A program made the translations under genes and the position numbers. Under the pieces are notes generated by a model. That model was given only the letters and a program-made list of their open reading frames with translations. It was not told the DNA's origin and did no database searches. From Paenibacillus sp. Soil750 (lineage in GTDB: Bacteria; Bacillota; Bacilli; Paenibacillales; NBRC-103111): a stretch of DNA of 50,530 nt. Positions 7,440 to 17,411 of this stretch are shown here, one piece after another (within the stretch, counting starts at the first letter, position 1; the number at the start of each line of letters is the position of its first letter). The DNA is taken from contig NZ_LMSD01000034.1 of NCBI RefSeq assembly GCF_001428045.1, forward strand, positions 562,488-613,017, in the 5' to 3' direction.

Positions 7440-8462
7440 ATGGCTAGAATCTGTATTGTTGATGATGAACCTATCATCGGTGTTGGCCTCAAAATTCTTA
7501 TCGGGGAATATAACCGGTTTAGTGAGATCGATACATTTACTGACGGTGAGTCAGCATTGTCGAACATTATAGCCAACCCTCCTGACGTTGTGTTGACAGA
7601 TATACGAATGCCTCGAATGGATGGTCTAGAGCTTTGCCGACATATTCAGCAGCTAAGGCTCCCCACCAAAGTTGTCGTGCTTTCCGGGTACGGGGATTTT
7701 GCCTATGCACAAAAATGTATGTCGTACGGCGTACAGGAATATCTACTGAAGCCAATTACTGAAATTGAGCTTTTTCCAATATTGGATAAAATGCTTTCCA
7801 TGCGGGAAGCTGCACTTATTTCCTTCACCCATTTTGAACAGTGGATCGATCATTTAGAGGAAGCGACTTGGATCATGGACAGGGTACGGGTCGATGAATT
7901 ACTTGAGGAGGGCAGACGGGAGTTGTTCGATGTTGATACGGAGATCCAACAACACCTGCGAGTATCCGACGCTGTCAGGCTGCTTCACAAGAAACTGAAT
8001 GCTAGAGGGGCTTACAGGATTGAGGTGAAACCGTTTGTAGAGGAGAGTACAGGCATCACGATTACGTACGAAAGGTTTCAGTCCGAAATAAGAAGCTGGA
8101 TTCAGCGACTGAGCGAGTATCGCAATCATGAGAGAATCGATGTATTGGAGGCTGCGATTCAATACATTGATGAGCACCTATTCGAGGATGAGCTTTCACT
8201 GGAGAAAGTTGCAGGGAAGCTAGGATTAACACCGACCTATTTCAGCCATTATTTTAAGAAACATACGAACGAAACCTTCGTGCAACACCGGATGCGCAAA
8301 CGAATCGATCGAGCTAAACAACTGCTTGCCGTACCTCATTACAAAATTATCGACATTGTAGCTGAAGTTGGTTACGAGAGCTACCCGCATTTTACCAGAG
8401 TATTTAAAAAGGCAACTGGATATTCCCCCACCGAATATCGCGGACTGCTCGGGATTAAGTAA
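7440..8462 (+). CDS. AraC-family response regulator (YesN type)
   Basis: 340 residues. The receiver domain at 1-120 has the acidic pair D8/D9, phospho-acceptor D54 (VVLTDIRMP), S82 and K104 (YLLKP). The C-terminal two-helix-turn-helix AraC domain at about 240-340 shows SLEKVAGKLGLTPTYFSHYF and the typical end GYSPTEYRGL. The ATG at 7440 follows GAGGGGG; the upstream extension to 7380 lacks a site. It is first in an operon and its TAA overlaps the kinase ATG (TAATG). It is predicted to activate the downstream transporter and enzyme genes on signal from the kinase. Confidence 0.93.
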   Translation: MARICIVDDEPIIGVGLKILIGEYNRFSEIDTFTDGESALSNIIANPPDVVLTDIRMPRMDGLELCRHIQQLRLPTKVVVLSGYGDFAYAQKCMSYGVQEYLLKPITEIELFPILDKMLSMREAALISFTHFEQWIDHLEEATWIMDRVRVDELLEEGRRELFDVDTEIQQHLRVSDAVRLLHKKLNARGAYRIEVKPFVEESTGITITYERFQSEIRSWIQRLSEYRNHERIDVLEAAIQYIDEHLFEDELSLEKVAGKLGLTPTYFSHYFKKHTNETFVQHRMRKRIDRAKQLLAVPHYKIIDIVAEVGYESYPHFTRVFKKATGYSPTEYRGLLGIK

Positions 8463-10267
8463 TGAATAGCAGACTTGTACGTAAGGTTTACATCTACTTC
8501 GTCATCATTATCACATTAGCTTTGGTAACGGTGGGAGTTACCGGCTATTGGCGGTCGTCCAACGAACTGGAGAAGCAGTATGAAGGGCTATTGACTCAAA
8601 TCGTTGATAATGTCCTACATGAAACTGATCTATTTCTGAAAAGCTATGAGAGGGCAACACTTTCTATTCTAATCTCACCTGTAGTTAAAGAGGCTCTAGA
8701 TCTGCCATACCATGCCACTTCTGGATTTTATTCATCCGAACTTGCGATGAAGGGAGTATTTCAACCCGTTCTCATTAACAACCCTGAAATCTCAATGACA
8801 TACATAGTCGGTTATAACGGGTTCCAGGCAACGGATTTTAATGCACACATTGTCCCTTTTAATTACAAAGGTTTTGATGAATATGTCGAACAGATGAAGG
8901 AAGACGATACGATTAATGGGAAACTGACGATCAAAGATTCCGGATTTCTGGACGGTCATCTCACACTGATTCGCAAATTAGCGGATAGAACCTCATCAAC
9001 TACTTTTAAAGGACTTATGGGTTTTGAACTAAAGATAGGGGAGTTAAACACGCTCTGGAAGGGCATCAAACTCGGAAACTCAGGGTATTTTTTTATCGTA
9101 AACGATCGTGGGAAAATACTGTATCATCCGGATTCGAACCGGGTCGGGAAACAGCTTGATGGTATGCATTTCAATACGGTTGAAGCCAAAACAAATCAAG
9201 TATTTGAATTGCCCGGAGAACCGGGGAGGGTATTCTTTAGTCGAAAGTCTGACTACTCCGGATGGACACTAGAGGCAAGTATGTCGATTTCTGAACAACG
9301 TCAGCCTATTTCAGACTTGCGGCAAACGATATTAATTGTAGGCATCATCACCTTATTCTTGGCCACATTCCTAGCTTATCGTTTCGGTCAATCGATTGTT
9401 CGTCCAGTTCGTCTACTAGAGAATGGGATGCGTCAGACGGCAAAAGGGTTATGGACTCGAGTACCTCTTACTGGAAGTCTTGATGAAATGGATCAGCTTA
9501 TTATCAGCTACAATACGATGGTCTCTAGGCTCGAAGAGCTTGTTGAGCGAGTTTACGAAACCGAGCTGCGCAATCAGGATAATTTAATGAAACGGCAGCA
9601 AGCCGAGTTTCAATCGCTGCAATTACAGATTAACCCACATTTCTTGTACAACACGTTGGAAATCATTATTTGCTACGCCGTCATTCAAAAATCAAGCGAA
9701 ATCAAAGACATCGTTCGTTCTCTGTCGTACATGCTGCGTTATTCCATCCGCACGGACTTGGAGGAAATTACGGTGGCGAATGAGCTTAAACACATTCTGT
9801 ACTTCATGTCGATTATGAAATATCGCAACCAACGCGAATTCGAGATTGATGTTCGGATCTCTACGGATTACTTATTGGACAGCATGGTTCGCTTGACGCT
9901 TCAGCCCTTGGTCGAAAATGTATTTAAACATGCATTTCCCTATGGGATCGAGGATACGCACACGATAATTATTGACGCATGGAAGGAGGAAGCGGATTTC
10001 TATGTCGTCGTACAAGATAATGGCTGCGGCATTGACGCGGAATCCCTTCAGCAATTAAACACACGACTCCTGAACAGTCGACAAGAGAAGCTGGTGGATT
10101 CGCAACCCACATTTGAAGGCAGCATCGGGCTGCTTAATGTACATAACCGGATTCAGATGGTGTTCGGGCAGCAATATGGTCTTTCTGTTCAAAGCGAGCA
10201 GGGGATCGGTACGAAAGTTACGATTCATATGCCATCTTCCAGTGCAAAAAAAGTCATAGCAGTGTAA
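8462..10267 (+). CDS. sensor histidine kinase (YesM type)
   Basis: 601 residues. A transmembrane helix at about 9-28, an extracellular Cache-like sensor domain to about 285, a second helix at about 287-308, HAMP to about 362, then the His_kinase domain with H393 in QINPHFLYNTLE, and an ATPase with N box (QPLVENVFKHAF), DNGCGI and GSIGLLNVHNRI. It phosphorylates the YesN-type partner encoded just upstream. The overlap of stop and start indicates translational coupling. The ligand is probably a sugar or the loaded binding protein, judging from the neighbours. Confidence 0.94.
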   Translation: MNSRLVRKVYIYFVIIITLALVTVGVTGYWRSSNELEKQYEGLLTQIVDNVLHETDLFLKSYERATLSILISPVVKEALDLPYHATSGFYSSELAMKGVFQPVLINNPEISMTYIVGYNGFQATDFNAHIVPFNYKGFDEYVEQMKEDDTINGKLTIKDSGFLDGHLTLIRKLADRTSSTTFKGLMGFELKIGELNTLWKGIKLGNSGYFFIVNDRGKILYHPDSNRVGKQLDGMHFNTVEAKTNQVFELPGEPGRVFFSRKSDYSGWTLEASMSISEQRQPISDLRQTILIVGIITLFLATFLAYRFGQSIVRPVRLLENGMRQTAKGLWTRVPLTGSLDEMDQLIISYNTMVSRLEELVERVYETELRNQDNLMKRQQAEFQSLQLQINPHFLYNTLEIIICYAVIQKSSEIKDIVRSLSYMLRYSIRTDLEEITVANELKHILYFMSIMKYRNQREFEIDVRISTDYLLDSMVRLTLQPLVENVFKHAFPYGIEDTHTIIIDAWKEEADFYVVVQDNGCGIDAESLQQLNTRLLNSRQEKLVDSQPTFEGSIGLLNVHNRIQMVFGQQYGLSVQSEQGIGTKVTIHMPSSSAKKVIAV

Positions 10268-10363
10268 ATGAACACAATGCTCGGCACACCTCGCTTTTTG
10301 TATGCTGTATACAGAAGTACAATACACATACCGAGTTATGGTCATCGAAATAGGGAGGGATTT

Positions 10364-11338
10364 ATGGACATATCGGCTAGCAAGAGTGACACACTGTCTA
10401 CAGTTGTCGTTAAAAAGGAAAATTACTTGTTTAGGTTTAAGAAAAATGCATCTAACCATTGGCAGCTCTATGTGCTGATGCTGCTGCCAATTATTTATTT
10501 GATCATTTTCAAGTATGTGCCGATGTATGGCGCTTTGATTGCGTTCAAAAATTATCTTCCGACAAAAGGTGTCTGGGGCAGTGAATGGGTGGGACTGAAG
10601 CATTTCGATCGCTTTTTTCATTCTTATGAATTTGTTCGGATTATGAAAAACACAGTCTTGCTCAGCATCTATAGTTTACTTGCGGGGTTTCCGTTCCCCA
10701 TCATACTGGCGCTTTCTCTGAATTACGTCAATTCTCGATTCTTTAAGAAATCCGTGCAAATGATCACCTATGCGCCGCATTTTATTTCCGTGGTCGTTAT
10801 GGTAGGTATCATTTTGCAAATGATGGACCCTCGGGTTGGCCTCATTCAAAAGATTATGAAATTTATCGGACTCCCTACCATCAATTTCATGGGCATACCC
10901 GAATGGTTTTCACATGTTTTTGTCTGGTCCGGTATTTGGCAGAATGTTGGATTTTCTTGCATCATTTACTTGGCAGCGCTTGCAGCCGTTGATCCTTCGC
11001 TCCATGAGGCTGCTGTTGTGGATGGAGCCAATAAGGTACAACGCATGTGGCACGTGGACATTCCAGGTATTCTGCCGGTTGCCGTGATTCTGTTAATCAT
11101 GAACACCGGACATGTGTTAGACATCGGCTTCGAGAAGGTGTTGCTGTTGCAGAATCCACTGAATATGAGCTCATCTGAGGTCATCGATACCTTTGTGTAC
11201 AAAGTCGGTTTGGCTTCAACTGCAATCAATTATTCCTATTCATCTGCCATCGGGTTGTTTAAATCAGTTATTAATTTGATCCTGCTGGTTCTGGTTAATC
11301 GGATAGCTAGACAATTAGGGCAAACCAGTCTGTGGTAA
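10364..11338 (+). CDS. sugar ABC transporter permease (LplB type)
   Basis: 324 residues with six predicted transmembrane helices. It has an LplB-like start region (LLPIIYLIIFKYVPMYG) and the EAA coupling motif EAAVVDGANKVQRMWHVDIPG that contacts the ATPase. The ATG at 10364 follows GGGAGGG; the frame is open back to 10268, but those 32 codons lack a ribosome site. No ATPase gene is in this operon, so it must share a general MsmX-like ATPase encoded elsewhere, as is usual for this class. Confidence 0.92.
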   Translation: MDISASKSDTLSTVVVKKENYLFRFKKNASNHWQLYVLMLLPIIYLIIFKYVPMYGALIAFKNYLPTKGVWGSEWVGLKHFDRFFHSYEFVRIMKNTVLLSIYSLLAGFPFPIILALSLNYVNSRFFKKSVQMITYAPHFISVVVMVGIILQMMDPRVGLIQKIMKFIGLPTINFMGIPEWFSHVFVWSGIWQNVGFSCIIYLAALAAVDPSLHEAAVVDGANKVQRMWHVDIPGILPVAVILLIMNTGHVLDIGFEKVLLLQNPLNMSSSEVIDTFVYKVGLASTAINYSYSSAIGLFKSVINLILLVLVNRIARQLGQTSLW

Positions 11339-11351
11339 AGGAGGCGCGTCA

Positions 11352-12245
11352 ATGACGGGAAGCATTAAAGAAAGTACGGATGACAGGCTTTTTACAATAG
11401 TGAATTACATCATCTTATTCATTTTTACAATTACGATTCTTTATCCGCTGATTTACATTGTTAGTGCTTCGTTCAGTTCATCCACCGCGGTTATTTCCGG
11501 CAAAGTCTGGTTGTATCCGGTTGAGCCGACGCTAGCGGGGTATGAAGCCGTATTTAAGCATCGTTTGATTATGTCGAGCTTCTTGAATTCTGTATTTTAT
11601 ACCGTAGTGGGAACGACAATTAATGTCCTGTTTACACTCATTGCGGCGTATCCGCTTTCCAGAAAAGATTTTATGCCACGCAATGCAGTCATGGCTTTGT
11701 TCGTATTCACCATGATGTTTTCAGGGGGATTGATCCCGTCTTATCTGGTTGTGAAGGAGCTCGGTATGATCGACACCAGGTGGTCTTTAATTATTCCAGG
11801 AGCACTTGGTGTTATGAATATGATCATTGCCCGTACGTATTTTCAAACGACTATTCCCGAAGAATTGCTTGAGGCATCTCAAATGGATGGCTGTAGTGAT
11901 TTTACGTTTGTACGAAAGATCGTACTTCCATTGTCAGGCCCCATCATTGCTGTGATTTCCTTGTTTTACGCAGTTGGACATTGGAATCAATATTTCAGCG
12001 CATTGCTTTATTTGAAACATCAGGAGTTGTACCCAATTCAATTGGTGTTAAGGGATATTTTGGTGCAAAACGAGGTCGACGCGTCGATGATAACCGACAT
12101 TGCTGATCAAGCGGCAAGAGATGGTCTGCGGGAGTTGTTGAAGTTTTCCCTTATCGTCGTGTCTACGCTTCCCGTGCTCATCATCTATCCGTTCATACAA
12201 AGGCATTTTGTCAAAGGCATGATGATTGGCTCATTAAAAGGCTAA
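11352..12245 (+). CDS. carbohydrate ABC transporter permease (LplC/YtcP type)
   Basis: 297 residues, six predicted helices, with the hallmark FSGGLIPSYLVVKELGMIDT and the EAA loop EASQMDGCSDFTFVRKIVLP. It ends in the typical FVKGMMIGSLKG. It starts 13 bases after the LplB-type gene, after AAAGGAGG. It forms the heterodimeric membrane channel with that partner. Confidence 0.93.
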   Translation: MTGSIKESTDDRLFTIVNYIILFIFTITILYPLIYIVSASFSSSTAVISGKVWLYPVEPTLAGYEAVFKHRLIMSSFLNSVFYTVVGTTINVLFTLIAAYPLSRKDFMPRNAVMALFVFTMMFSGGLIPSYLVVKELGMIDTRWSLIIPGALGVMNMIIARTYFQTTIPEELLEASQMDGCSDFTFVRKIVLPLSGPIIAVISLFYAVGHWNQYFSALLYLKHQELYPIQLVLRDILVQNEVDASMITDIADQAARDGLRELLKFSLIVVSTLPVLIIYPFIQRHFVKGMMIGSLKG

Positions 12246-12259
12246 AGGGAGGTTTTCAC

Positions 12260-13906
12260 ATGAAAAGAGGGTTAAAAGCATTAGTAGCAATTACGGCATC
12301 GTCAGTAGTACTCCTAAGCGCTTGTTCGGACAGTGGATCGAAGGAGGCTGCCAAACAGACGGAAGCAATAATCGATGATCAAGTAACGCCAGCTGGTCAA
12401 TTCCCGATCACGAAAGAAAAGACAACGCTCAAAGTTATGGTAAAAGGCTCCAGCATTGTCGAAAACTTCGCAACAAATGAGTTCACCAAGTGGCTGGAAG
12501 AGAAAACAAATATTCATATCGACTGGGAAGTCGCTCCGGAAAAAACGTTTGCAGAAAAGCTTAACGTTTCACTCGCAAGTGGTGATTACCCTGACGTGCT
12601 GCTTAACATGAGTGTATCACCGGTTCAGCAATCGATATATGGGAAAGACGGCGTCTTTATTCCGCTGAATCCCTACATCGACAAATATGGTGTCGAAATG
12701 AAAAAGATGTTCGAACAGGTTACTTATGTAAAAGATCTGATTACGATGCCTGATGGTAAAATTTATTCCGTCCCACAGGTAAATGATTGTTACCATTGCT
12801 CGCTTGGTCAAAAAATGTGGATTTATAAACCATGGCTTGACAAGCTTGGATTAAAAATGCCAGAAACGACGGAAGAGTTTTATCAAGTACTTAAAGCTTT
12901 TAAAGAAAAAGATCCGAATGGCAACGGTAAAGCAGATGAGATCCCACTTGTTGGTGCCACGAATGGACCATCCTCGACGTTAGATCTTTTCCTGCCTAGC
13001 GCTTTTATCGAGAAGGATTTCAACTTGCGCTTTGTGAAGGATGGAAAAGTTCAAGTTGCCTATAATCAACCAGAGTGGAAAGAAGCTTTGAAGTACTTGA
13101 ATAAAATGTTCGCCGAGGGCTTAATTTCTCCGCAAACATTTACACAAGATAGAAACCAGCTGAAACAAATGGGGATGAACCCGGAGATTCCAATCCTGGG
13201 AGCTATTGCGTCACAAAATCAAACGGTATTTGTCGAAGTTGATAACGCGAGATTCAAAGATTACGTCTCCGTTCCACCTCTCAAAGGGCCGACGGGGATA
13301 CGTTCTACGGCCTACAATCCTTATGCGGTTTCAGCAGGTCAATATGTCGTTACGAATAAAGCGAAAAATCCTGCTGCCGCATTCCGTATGGCTGACTTGC
13401 TGCTTTCGGAAGAAGCGACACTCCGCAGTACACAGGGACGTCCAGATCAAGAGTGGGTGCGTCCAGCCCAAGGCGAGCTTGGCGTTAACGGGAAGCAAGC
13501 GGTATGGAAACCGATCGTATCGTTTGGTAAGCTGCAAAACATACATTGGGCACAGGCAGGGCCGTCACTTCGAACAAACGAATTGCGATTAAGCGTGGCA
13601 GCAGATCCGAAAAATTCACTTGAACTTATCTTATATAATGAAACGAAAAAATACGAACCTTTTGGAACTAATCCGAGCAAAATTGTACCACCATTGTTTT
13701 TCACCAACGAACAGGCCGAGGAGCTTTCCACGCTTGAGAAGACATTGACCGATTACAGAACTGAATTTTTCGCCAAAACAGTTACTGGTTCGTTGGACGT
13801 TGAGAAAGAGTGGAACAACTACTTAAGCACACTGGATAAAATGAATATTAAGCGCTATTTGGTGATTTATCAACAAGCCTATGACCAATTTAAAGCCAAG
13901 AAATAG
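12260..13906 (+). CDS. extracellular solute-binding lipoprotein (LplA type)
   Basis: 548 residues. Lipoprotein signal with lipobox LLSAC (C22). The long form of the binding-protein fold follows, with WLEEKTNIHIDWEVAP, KLNVSLASGDYPDVLL and a Ca-site-like loop DPNGNGKADEIP near residue 217, all common in the LplA-like family. It captures the imported glycan on the outer face of the membrane and passes it to the two permeases encoded just upstream. The ATG follows AAGGGAGG. Confidence 0.93.
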   Translation: MKRGLKALVAITASSVVLLSACSDSGSKEAAKQTEAIIDDQVTPAGQFPITKEKTTLKVMVKGSSIVENFATNEFTKWLEEKTNIHIDWEVAPEKTFAEKLNVSLASGDYPDVLLNMSVSPVQQSIYGKDGVFIPLNPYIDKYGVEMKKMFEQVTYVKDLITMPDGKIYSVPQVNDCYHCSLGQKMWIYKPWLDKLGLKMPETTEEFYQVLKAFKEKDPNGNGKADEIPLVGATNGPSSTLDLFLPSAFIEKDFNLRFVKDGKVQVAYNQPEWKEALKYLNKMFAEGLISPQTFTQDRNQLKQMGMNPEIPILGAIASQNQTVFVEVDNARFKDYVSVPPLKGPTGIRSTAYNPYAVSAGQYVVTNKAKNPAAAFRMADLLLSEEATLRSTQGRPDQEWVRPAQGELGVNGKQAVWKPIVSFGKLQNIHWAQAGPSLRTNELRLSVAADPKNSLELILYNETKKYEPFGTNPSKIVPPLFFTNEQAEELSTLEKTLTDYRTEFFAKTVTGSLDVEKEWNNYLSTLDKMNIKRYLVIYQQAYDQFKAKK

Positions 13907-13956
13907 ACGACATCCAGCTCATACAGAATGATGTCGCAAGGGAGTGAGTGTGGAAC

Positions 13957-15357
13957 ATGCATGAGAAAACTGTAGTGAATTATTTGGCTGATAGACCTCA
14001 TGTCGTTTTTCTTATAGCAGACGATCATCGTGGTGAAGCTATCGGAGCTTTCGGCAATGAAGCTGTACAGACGCCGGTGTTGGATTCGCTGGTCACCAGC
14101 GGAACAGCATGTCGGAATGCGCATATCTTCGGTGCTTTAACCGGAGCGGTTTGTGCGCCGAGCCGAGCATGCGTCCATACCGGTATTCCGCTCTTCCGAG
14201 CGACGATCGGCAAGGATATGATGAACCGGGAACATTCGAGCGTAATTCGCTCGGATGTTCGGCTCATGCCGCAGGCGATGCGCGATGCTGGGTATTACAC
14301 CCATGCGGTTGGCAAATGGCATAACGACAAAGCTAGCCTTACCCGGAGTTTCGAGGGGGGCGATAAGCTGCATTTTCACGGGATGAGCGATCATACCCAG
14401 GTTCCTGTATATGATTATGACCCGACAGGGCTATATCCGAAGGAACTGGAGTATATGGAACATACGTTCTCTAGCGAACTATTTACCAACGCAGCCGTTA
14501 ACTTTATCGAGGAGTATCTGGATGAGAAGCCGTTTTTCCTGTATGTCGCATATACGGCGCCGCATGATCCACGAACAGCGCCTGAACCGTATGCAAGTAT
14601 GTACAACAAGTCTAATATAACGCTACCTCCCAATTTTGTGCGAGAACATCCCTTCGATACAGGGGATATGGTCGTGCGGGACGAAAAACTTGCGGGATGG
14701 CCGAGAGACGAGGCTGAAATTCGGCAGCATATGGCCGATTATTATGCGATGATAAGCCACTTGGACGCGCAGATTGGTAGGGTCATTGAAGCGCTGAAGG
14801 CGAAGGGCATTTATGATAATACACTCATCGTATATACGGCGGACCACGGTTTGGCCGTTGGGCAACATGGATTGATGGGCAAACAAAACCTTTACGAGCA
14901 TAGCGTGCGCATCCCGCTTATTTTCCGTGGACCAGGTGTACCGCAAGGCAAGCAGGTGCATGCGCTGGCAAGTAATATCGATATTTTCCCGACAGTTGCC
15001 GGGCTATGTGAGGTCGACTTGCCAGAAGAAACCGAAGGCATATCGCTGCATCCAATCTTTTCAGGTAACAGCGTTGGTGATCGTGGAATCGTAGGCTCCG
15101 TATATCGAGATTTGCAGCGAATGGTAACGGACGGTCGATGGAAGTTGATCCGATATTATCGCTCGCCAATTACAAACACAGGGACAGAACGAATCCAGTT
15201 GTTCGATCTACAAGACGATCCATGGGAAACACAAGACTTGTCCGCAGAGCCTCAGTATGCCGAGCACATCGTACGGCTTGCCTCCGAATTAGCAGCATGG
15301 ATGCATGCTTCCGGTGATATTTTGCAAGATAAGCCCGTGATTCCAGTTCCCGTATAG
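13957..15357 (+). CDS. cytoplasmic sulfatase (Cys-type, formylglycine)
   Basis: 466 residues of the type I sulfatase fold. The active-site signature VCAPSRACVHTG puts the formylglycine cysteine at C66. Metal ligands D22/D23 (IADDHRG), the KWH motif (VGKWHND), APHDP and the distal DHG(L)AVGQHGLMGK are all present. There is no signal peptide, so a sulfate ester would be cleaved after import. Maturation needs a formylglycine-generating enzyme or anSME, not found in this window. The ATG at 13957 fits AAGGGAG better than the GTG at 13948. The substrate is probably a sulfated sugar brought in by the upstream transporter. Confidence 0.9.
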   Translation: MHEKTVVNYLADRPHVVFLIADDHRGEAIGAFGNEAVQTPVLDSLVTSGTACRNAHIFGALTGAVCAPSRACVHTGIPLFRATIGKDMMNREHSSVIRSDVRLMPQAMRDAGYYTHAVGKWHNDKASLTRSFEGGDKLHFHGMSDHTQVPVYDYDPTGLYPKELEYMEHTFSSELFTNAAVNFIEEYLDEKPFFLYVAYTAPHDPRTAPEPYASMYNKSNITLPPNFVREHPFDTGDMVVRDEKLAGWPRDEAEIRQHMADYYAMISHLDAQIGRVIEALKAKGIYDNTLIVYTADHGLAVGQHGLMGKQNLYEHSVRIPLIFRGPGVPQGKQVHALASNIDIFPTVAGLCEVDLPEETEGISLHPIFSGNSVGDRGIVGSVYRDLQRMVTDGRWKLIRYYRSPITNTGTERIQLFDLQDDPWETQDLSAEPQYAEHIVRLASELAAWMHASGDILQDKPVIPVPV

Positions 15358-15377
15358 ATTGAAAGGTGAAATGAAAT

Positions 15378-16370
15378 ATGCATACAATTGAAATCAATAA
15401 CGCTTGGTTTCGGGGTGCCGTTTCCATTGAAACGAATGAAAACGGACTTCAGCCTTGGCGCTTGCCTCACGATCAGCTCCGCTTTTTTGCATCTAAAATA
15501 GTGGAGAAAGCAGGAGAAGCAGCGGGTGTAAGGCTTGCCTTTCTAACCGATTCCACCTCAGTGGAGCTGCATGTCGCTACAACGGAACAAGATAGACAAT
15601 TTGACATCGTTATTGAAGATGAATTCATCGGGACCAAATCACTTCTTGCAGGTGATGACAGTTGTTTATTTACAAACTTACCAGGTAGTAGGAAGCGTGT
15701 TGAATTATATTTTCCGCAAAATGCTGCCGTCATGGTGAAGGCAATAAAGATCGATGTCGGAACATATGCCGTTCCTGCGCCAAATAATCAACCGCGGTGG
15801 GTTACATACGGAAGCTCCATCACACAATGTACCACTGCAGAAAGTCCAGCTCAAACGTGGCCGGCAATCGTTGCACGCCATAAAAGTTGGGATCTGACCT
15901 GTTTGGGATTCGCTGGACAATGTCATTTGGAACCCATGGTTGCTCGTGTCATTCGTGATCTTCCAGCTGACGTCATCTCCTTGTGTCTCGGCATTAATGT
16001 AATGGGTGGCCATAGTTTAAATATCCGGACCTTTCGTTCTGCCATCATTGGCATGGTAGCGATCATTCGGGAAAAGCATCCCTGCACGCCGCTCTATTTA
16101 TTTTCTCCTATTTATTGTCCACACAGGGAAACGGACGAGAACGTAGTAGGGATGAACTTGGTTACAATGAGGAAGGAAATCCAAGAAGCGGTGAATATCC
16201 TAACTTCTTACGGGGATTCAAATCTTACGTATGTAGACGGCTTGGATATCATGGGAGAAGCCTTTGTCGAACACCTTCCAGACCGGCTACATCCGAATGC
16301 AGAAGGCTACAAATTGATGGCTAATCATGTACTCGGAAAATTAAACGATAGGAGTCATGAGAATGGTTAG
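15378..16370 (+). CDS. SGNH/GDSL-family hydrolase with N-terminal beta domain
   Basis: 330 residues. A beta-rich N-terminal part of about 135 residues precedes the hydrolase, as in two-domain carbohydrate esterases. The catalytic domain starts with VTYGSSITQC (nucleophile Ser147 in the GDS-like position), contains LGINVMGG (the Asn block) and ends with the Asp-x-x-His pair in DRLHPN (about 302/305). No signal peptide, so it acts inside the cell. Family members remove acetyl or other acyl esters from sugars. Its place after the sulfatase suggests stripping of ester substituents from the same glycan. The sequential calls are inference. Confidence 0.85.
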   Translation: MHTIEINNAWFRGAVSIETNENGLQPWRLPHDQLRFFASKIVEKAGEAAGVRLAFLTDSTSVELHVATTEQDRQFDIVIEDEFIGTKSLLAGDDSCLFTNLPGSRKRVELYFPQNAAVMVKAIKIDVGTYAVPAPNNQPRWVTYGSSITQCTTAESPAQTWPAIVARHKSWDLTCLGFAGQCHLEPMVARVIRDLPADVISLCLGINVMGGHSLNIRTFRSAIIGMVAIIREKHPCTPLYLFSPIYCPHRETDENVVGMNLVTMRKEIQEAVNILTSYGDSNLTYVDGLDIMGEAFVEHLPDRLHPNAEGYKLMANHVLGKLNDRSHENG

Positions 16371-17397
16371 AAAAATGTCAGTTCCCCCCATGCAGTTGGT
16401 TGATTATGATGGCGAAGGTACGCAGTTATGCGCTGTTGTGGAGGCGATTGGGAATATCACGTTAAAAAGAGCACTAATTCCCGAGCCTGCTGAAGGGGAA
16501 GTACGGGTAAAGGTGAAATGGGTTGGTATTTGCGGCAGTGATGTGGAAGTATTTCGCGGGGCTCGTGAGCCGGAGTTTGTCTCATATCCAACACGGCTTG
16601 GCCATGAAGTGGCCGGTGTTATTGATAAAGTAGGACCCAATGTCATCGGACTCAAGGTGGGGGATCCTGTCGCACTTCGCTATATTTGGGGTGCCTTTGC
16701 TGAATATGTTTGCTGTACGCCTTTTTCAGTAAAAGTTCTTCCACAGGCACTTCCTCTCATTGAAGGATCGCTAATTGAAGTACTTCCGGGCATTATTCAT
16801 GCAGCAGAGCTTGGCGATATTTCCCCACATAAAAACGTGTTGATTACCGGACAAGGCGTCAGTGGCCTTGTGATGACACAGGTAGTTAGCCTGTATAGTC
16901 CACGTAACCTTGTGGTAACGGATTTGTTCGAGGAGAAACTGGAACTGGCTCGCAAGTATGGAGCAACCCATACCTATAAACTTCCGTCATCGGACGCGAG
17001 TACAATGGATATACTGGGCAAAGACTTCCCAGAAGGTTTTGATGTCGTCATTCCCTGCTTGCTAGAAGGGGATGGGATGGTTGATGCCATCGATGCGGCT
17101 TCCCAGAATGGGCGCATTATCATGTACGGATGTATCGGGACCTGCCATAAGCCAGTCGATTTCTTTAAAGTACATAAGAAGAGACTCGATATCTTCTCAA
17201 CGGAACCGAAGCGAGATATCGATAATCGCCACTATTTCGACAAGGGACTTCAACTTGTTCTGGATGGATTGGTCAATACAGAGGAAATGATTACGCATGT
17301 AGTCCACTTAAGTAACATTTCCGAAGCGTTTAAGCTGCGCAATGAGCATAAAGGCGACACGATCCATGTCATGATCGATTGTGAAACGAACGTTTAG
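16363..17397 (+). CDS. zinc-type medium-chain dehydrogenase without structural-zinc loop
   Basis: 344 residues. Catalytic zinc ligands C57 (GICGSD) and H81-E82 (GHEVAGV), and a nucleotide-binding GQGVSG. The usual four-cysteine structural zinc loop is absent: GDPVALRYIWGAFAEYV runs straight on. I prefer the ATG at 16363 (8 bases after AGGAG) to the one at 16357. It overlaps the hydrolase stop by 8 bases, so it is translationally coupled and last in the operon. Such enzymes oxidise polyols or sugar hydroxyls; the substrate is presumably the product of the sulfatase/esterase steps. Confidence 0.87.
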   Translation: MVRKMSVPPMQLVDYDGEGTQLCAVVEAIGNITLKRALIPEPAEGEVRVKVKWVGICGSDVEVFRGAREPEFVSYPTRLGHEVAGVIDKVGPNVIGLKVGDPVALRYIWGAFAEYVCCTPFSVKVLPQALPLIEGSLIEVLPGIIHAAELGDISPHKNVLITGQGVSGLVMTQVVSLYSPRNLVVTDLFEEKLELARKYGATHTYKLPSSDASTMDILGKDFPEGFDVVIPCLLEGDGMVDAIDAASQNGRIIMYGCIGTCHKPVDFFKVHKKRLDIFSTEPKRDIDNRHYFDKGLQLVLDGLVNTEEMITHVVHLSNISEAFKLRNEHKGDTIHVMIDCETNV

Positions 17398-17411
17398 ATG
17401 TGAGTGATTCA

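Noticed and set aside
10055..10621. Minus-strand frame of 188 codons across the kinase/permease junction
   Set aside because: It is antisense to two clear genes, without a start signal or domain.
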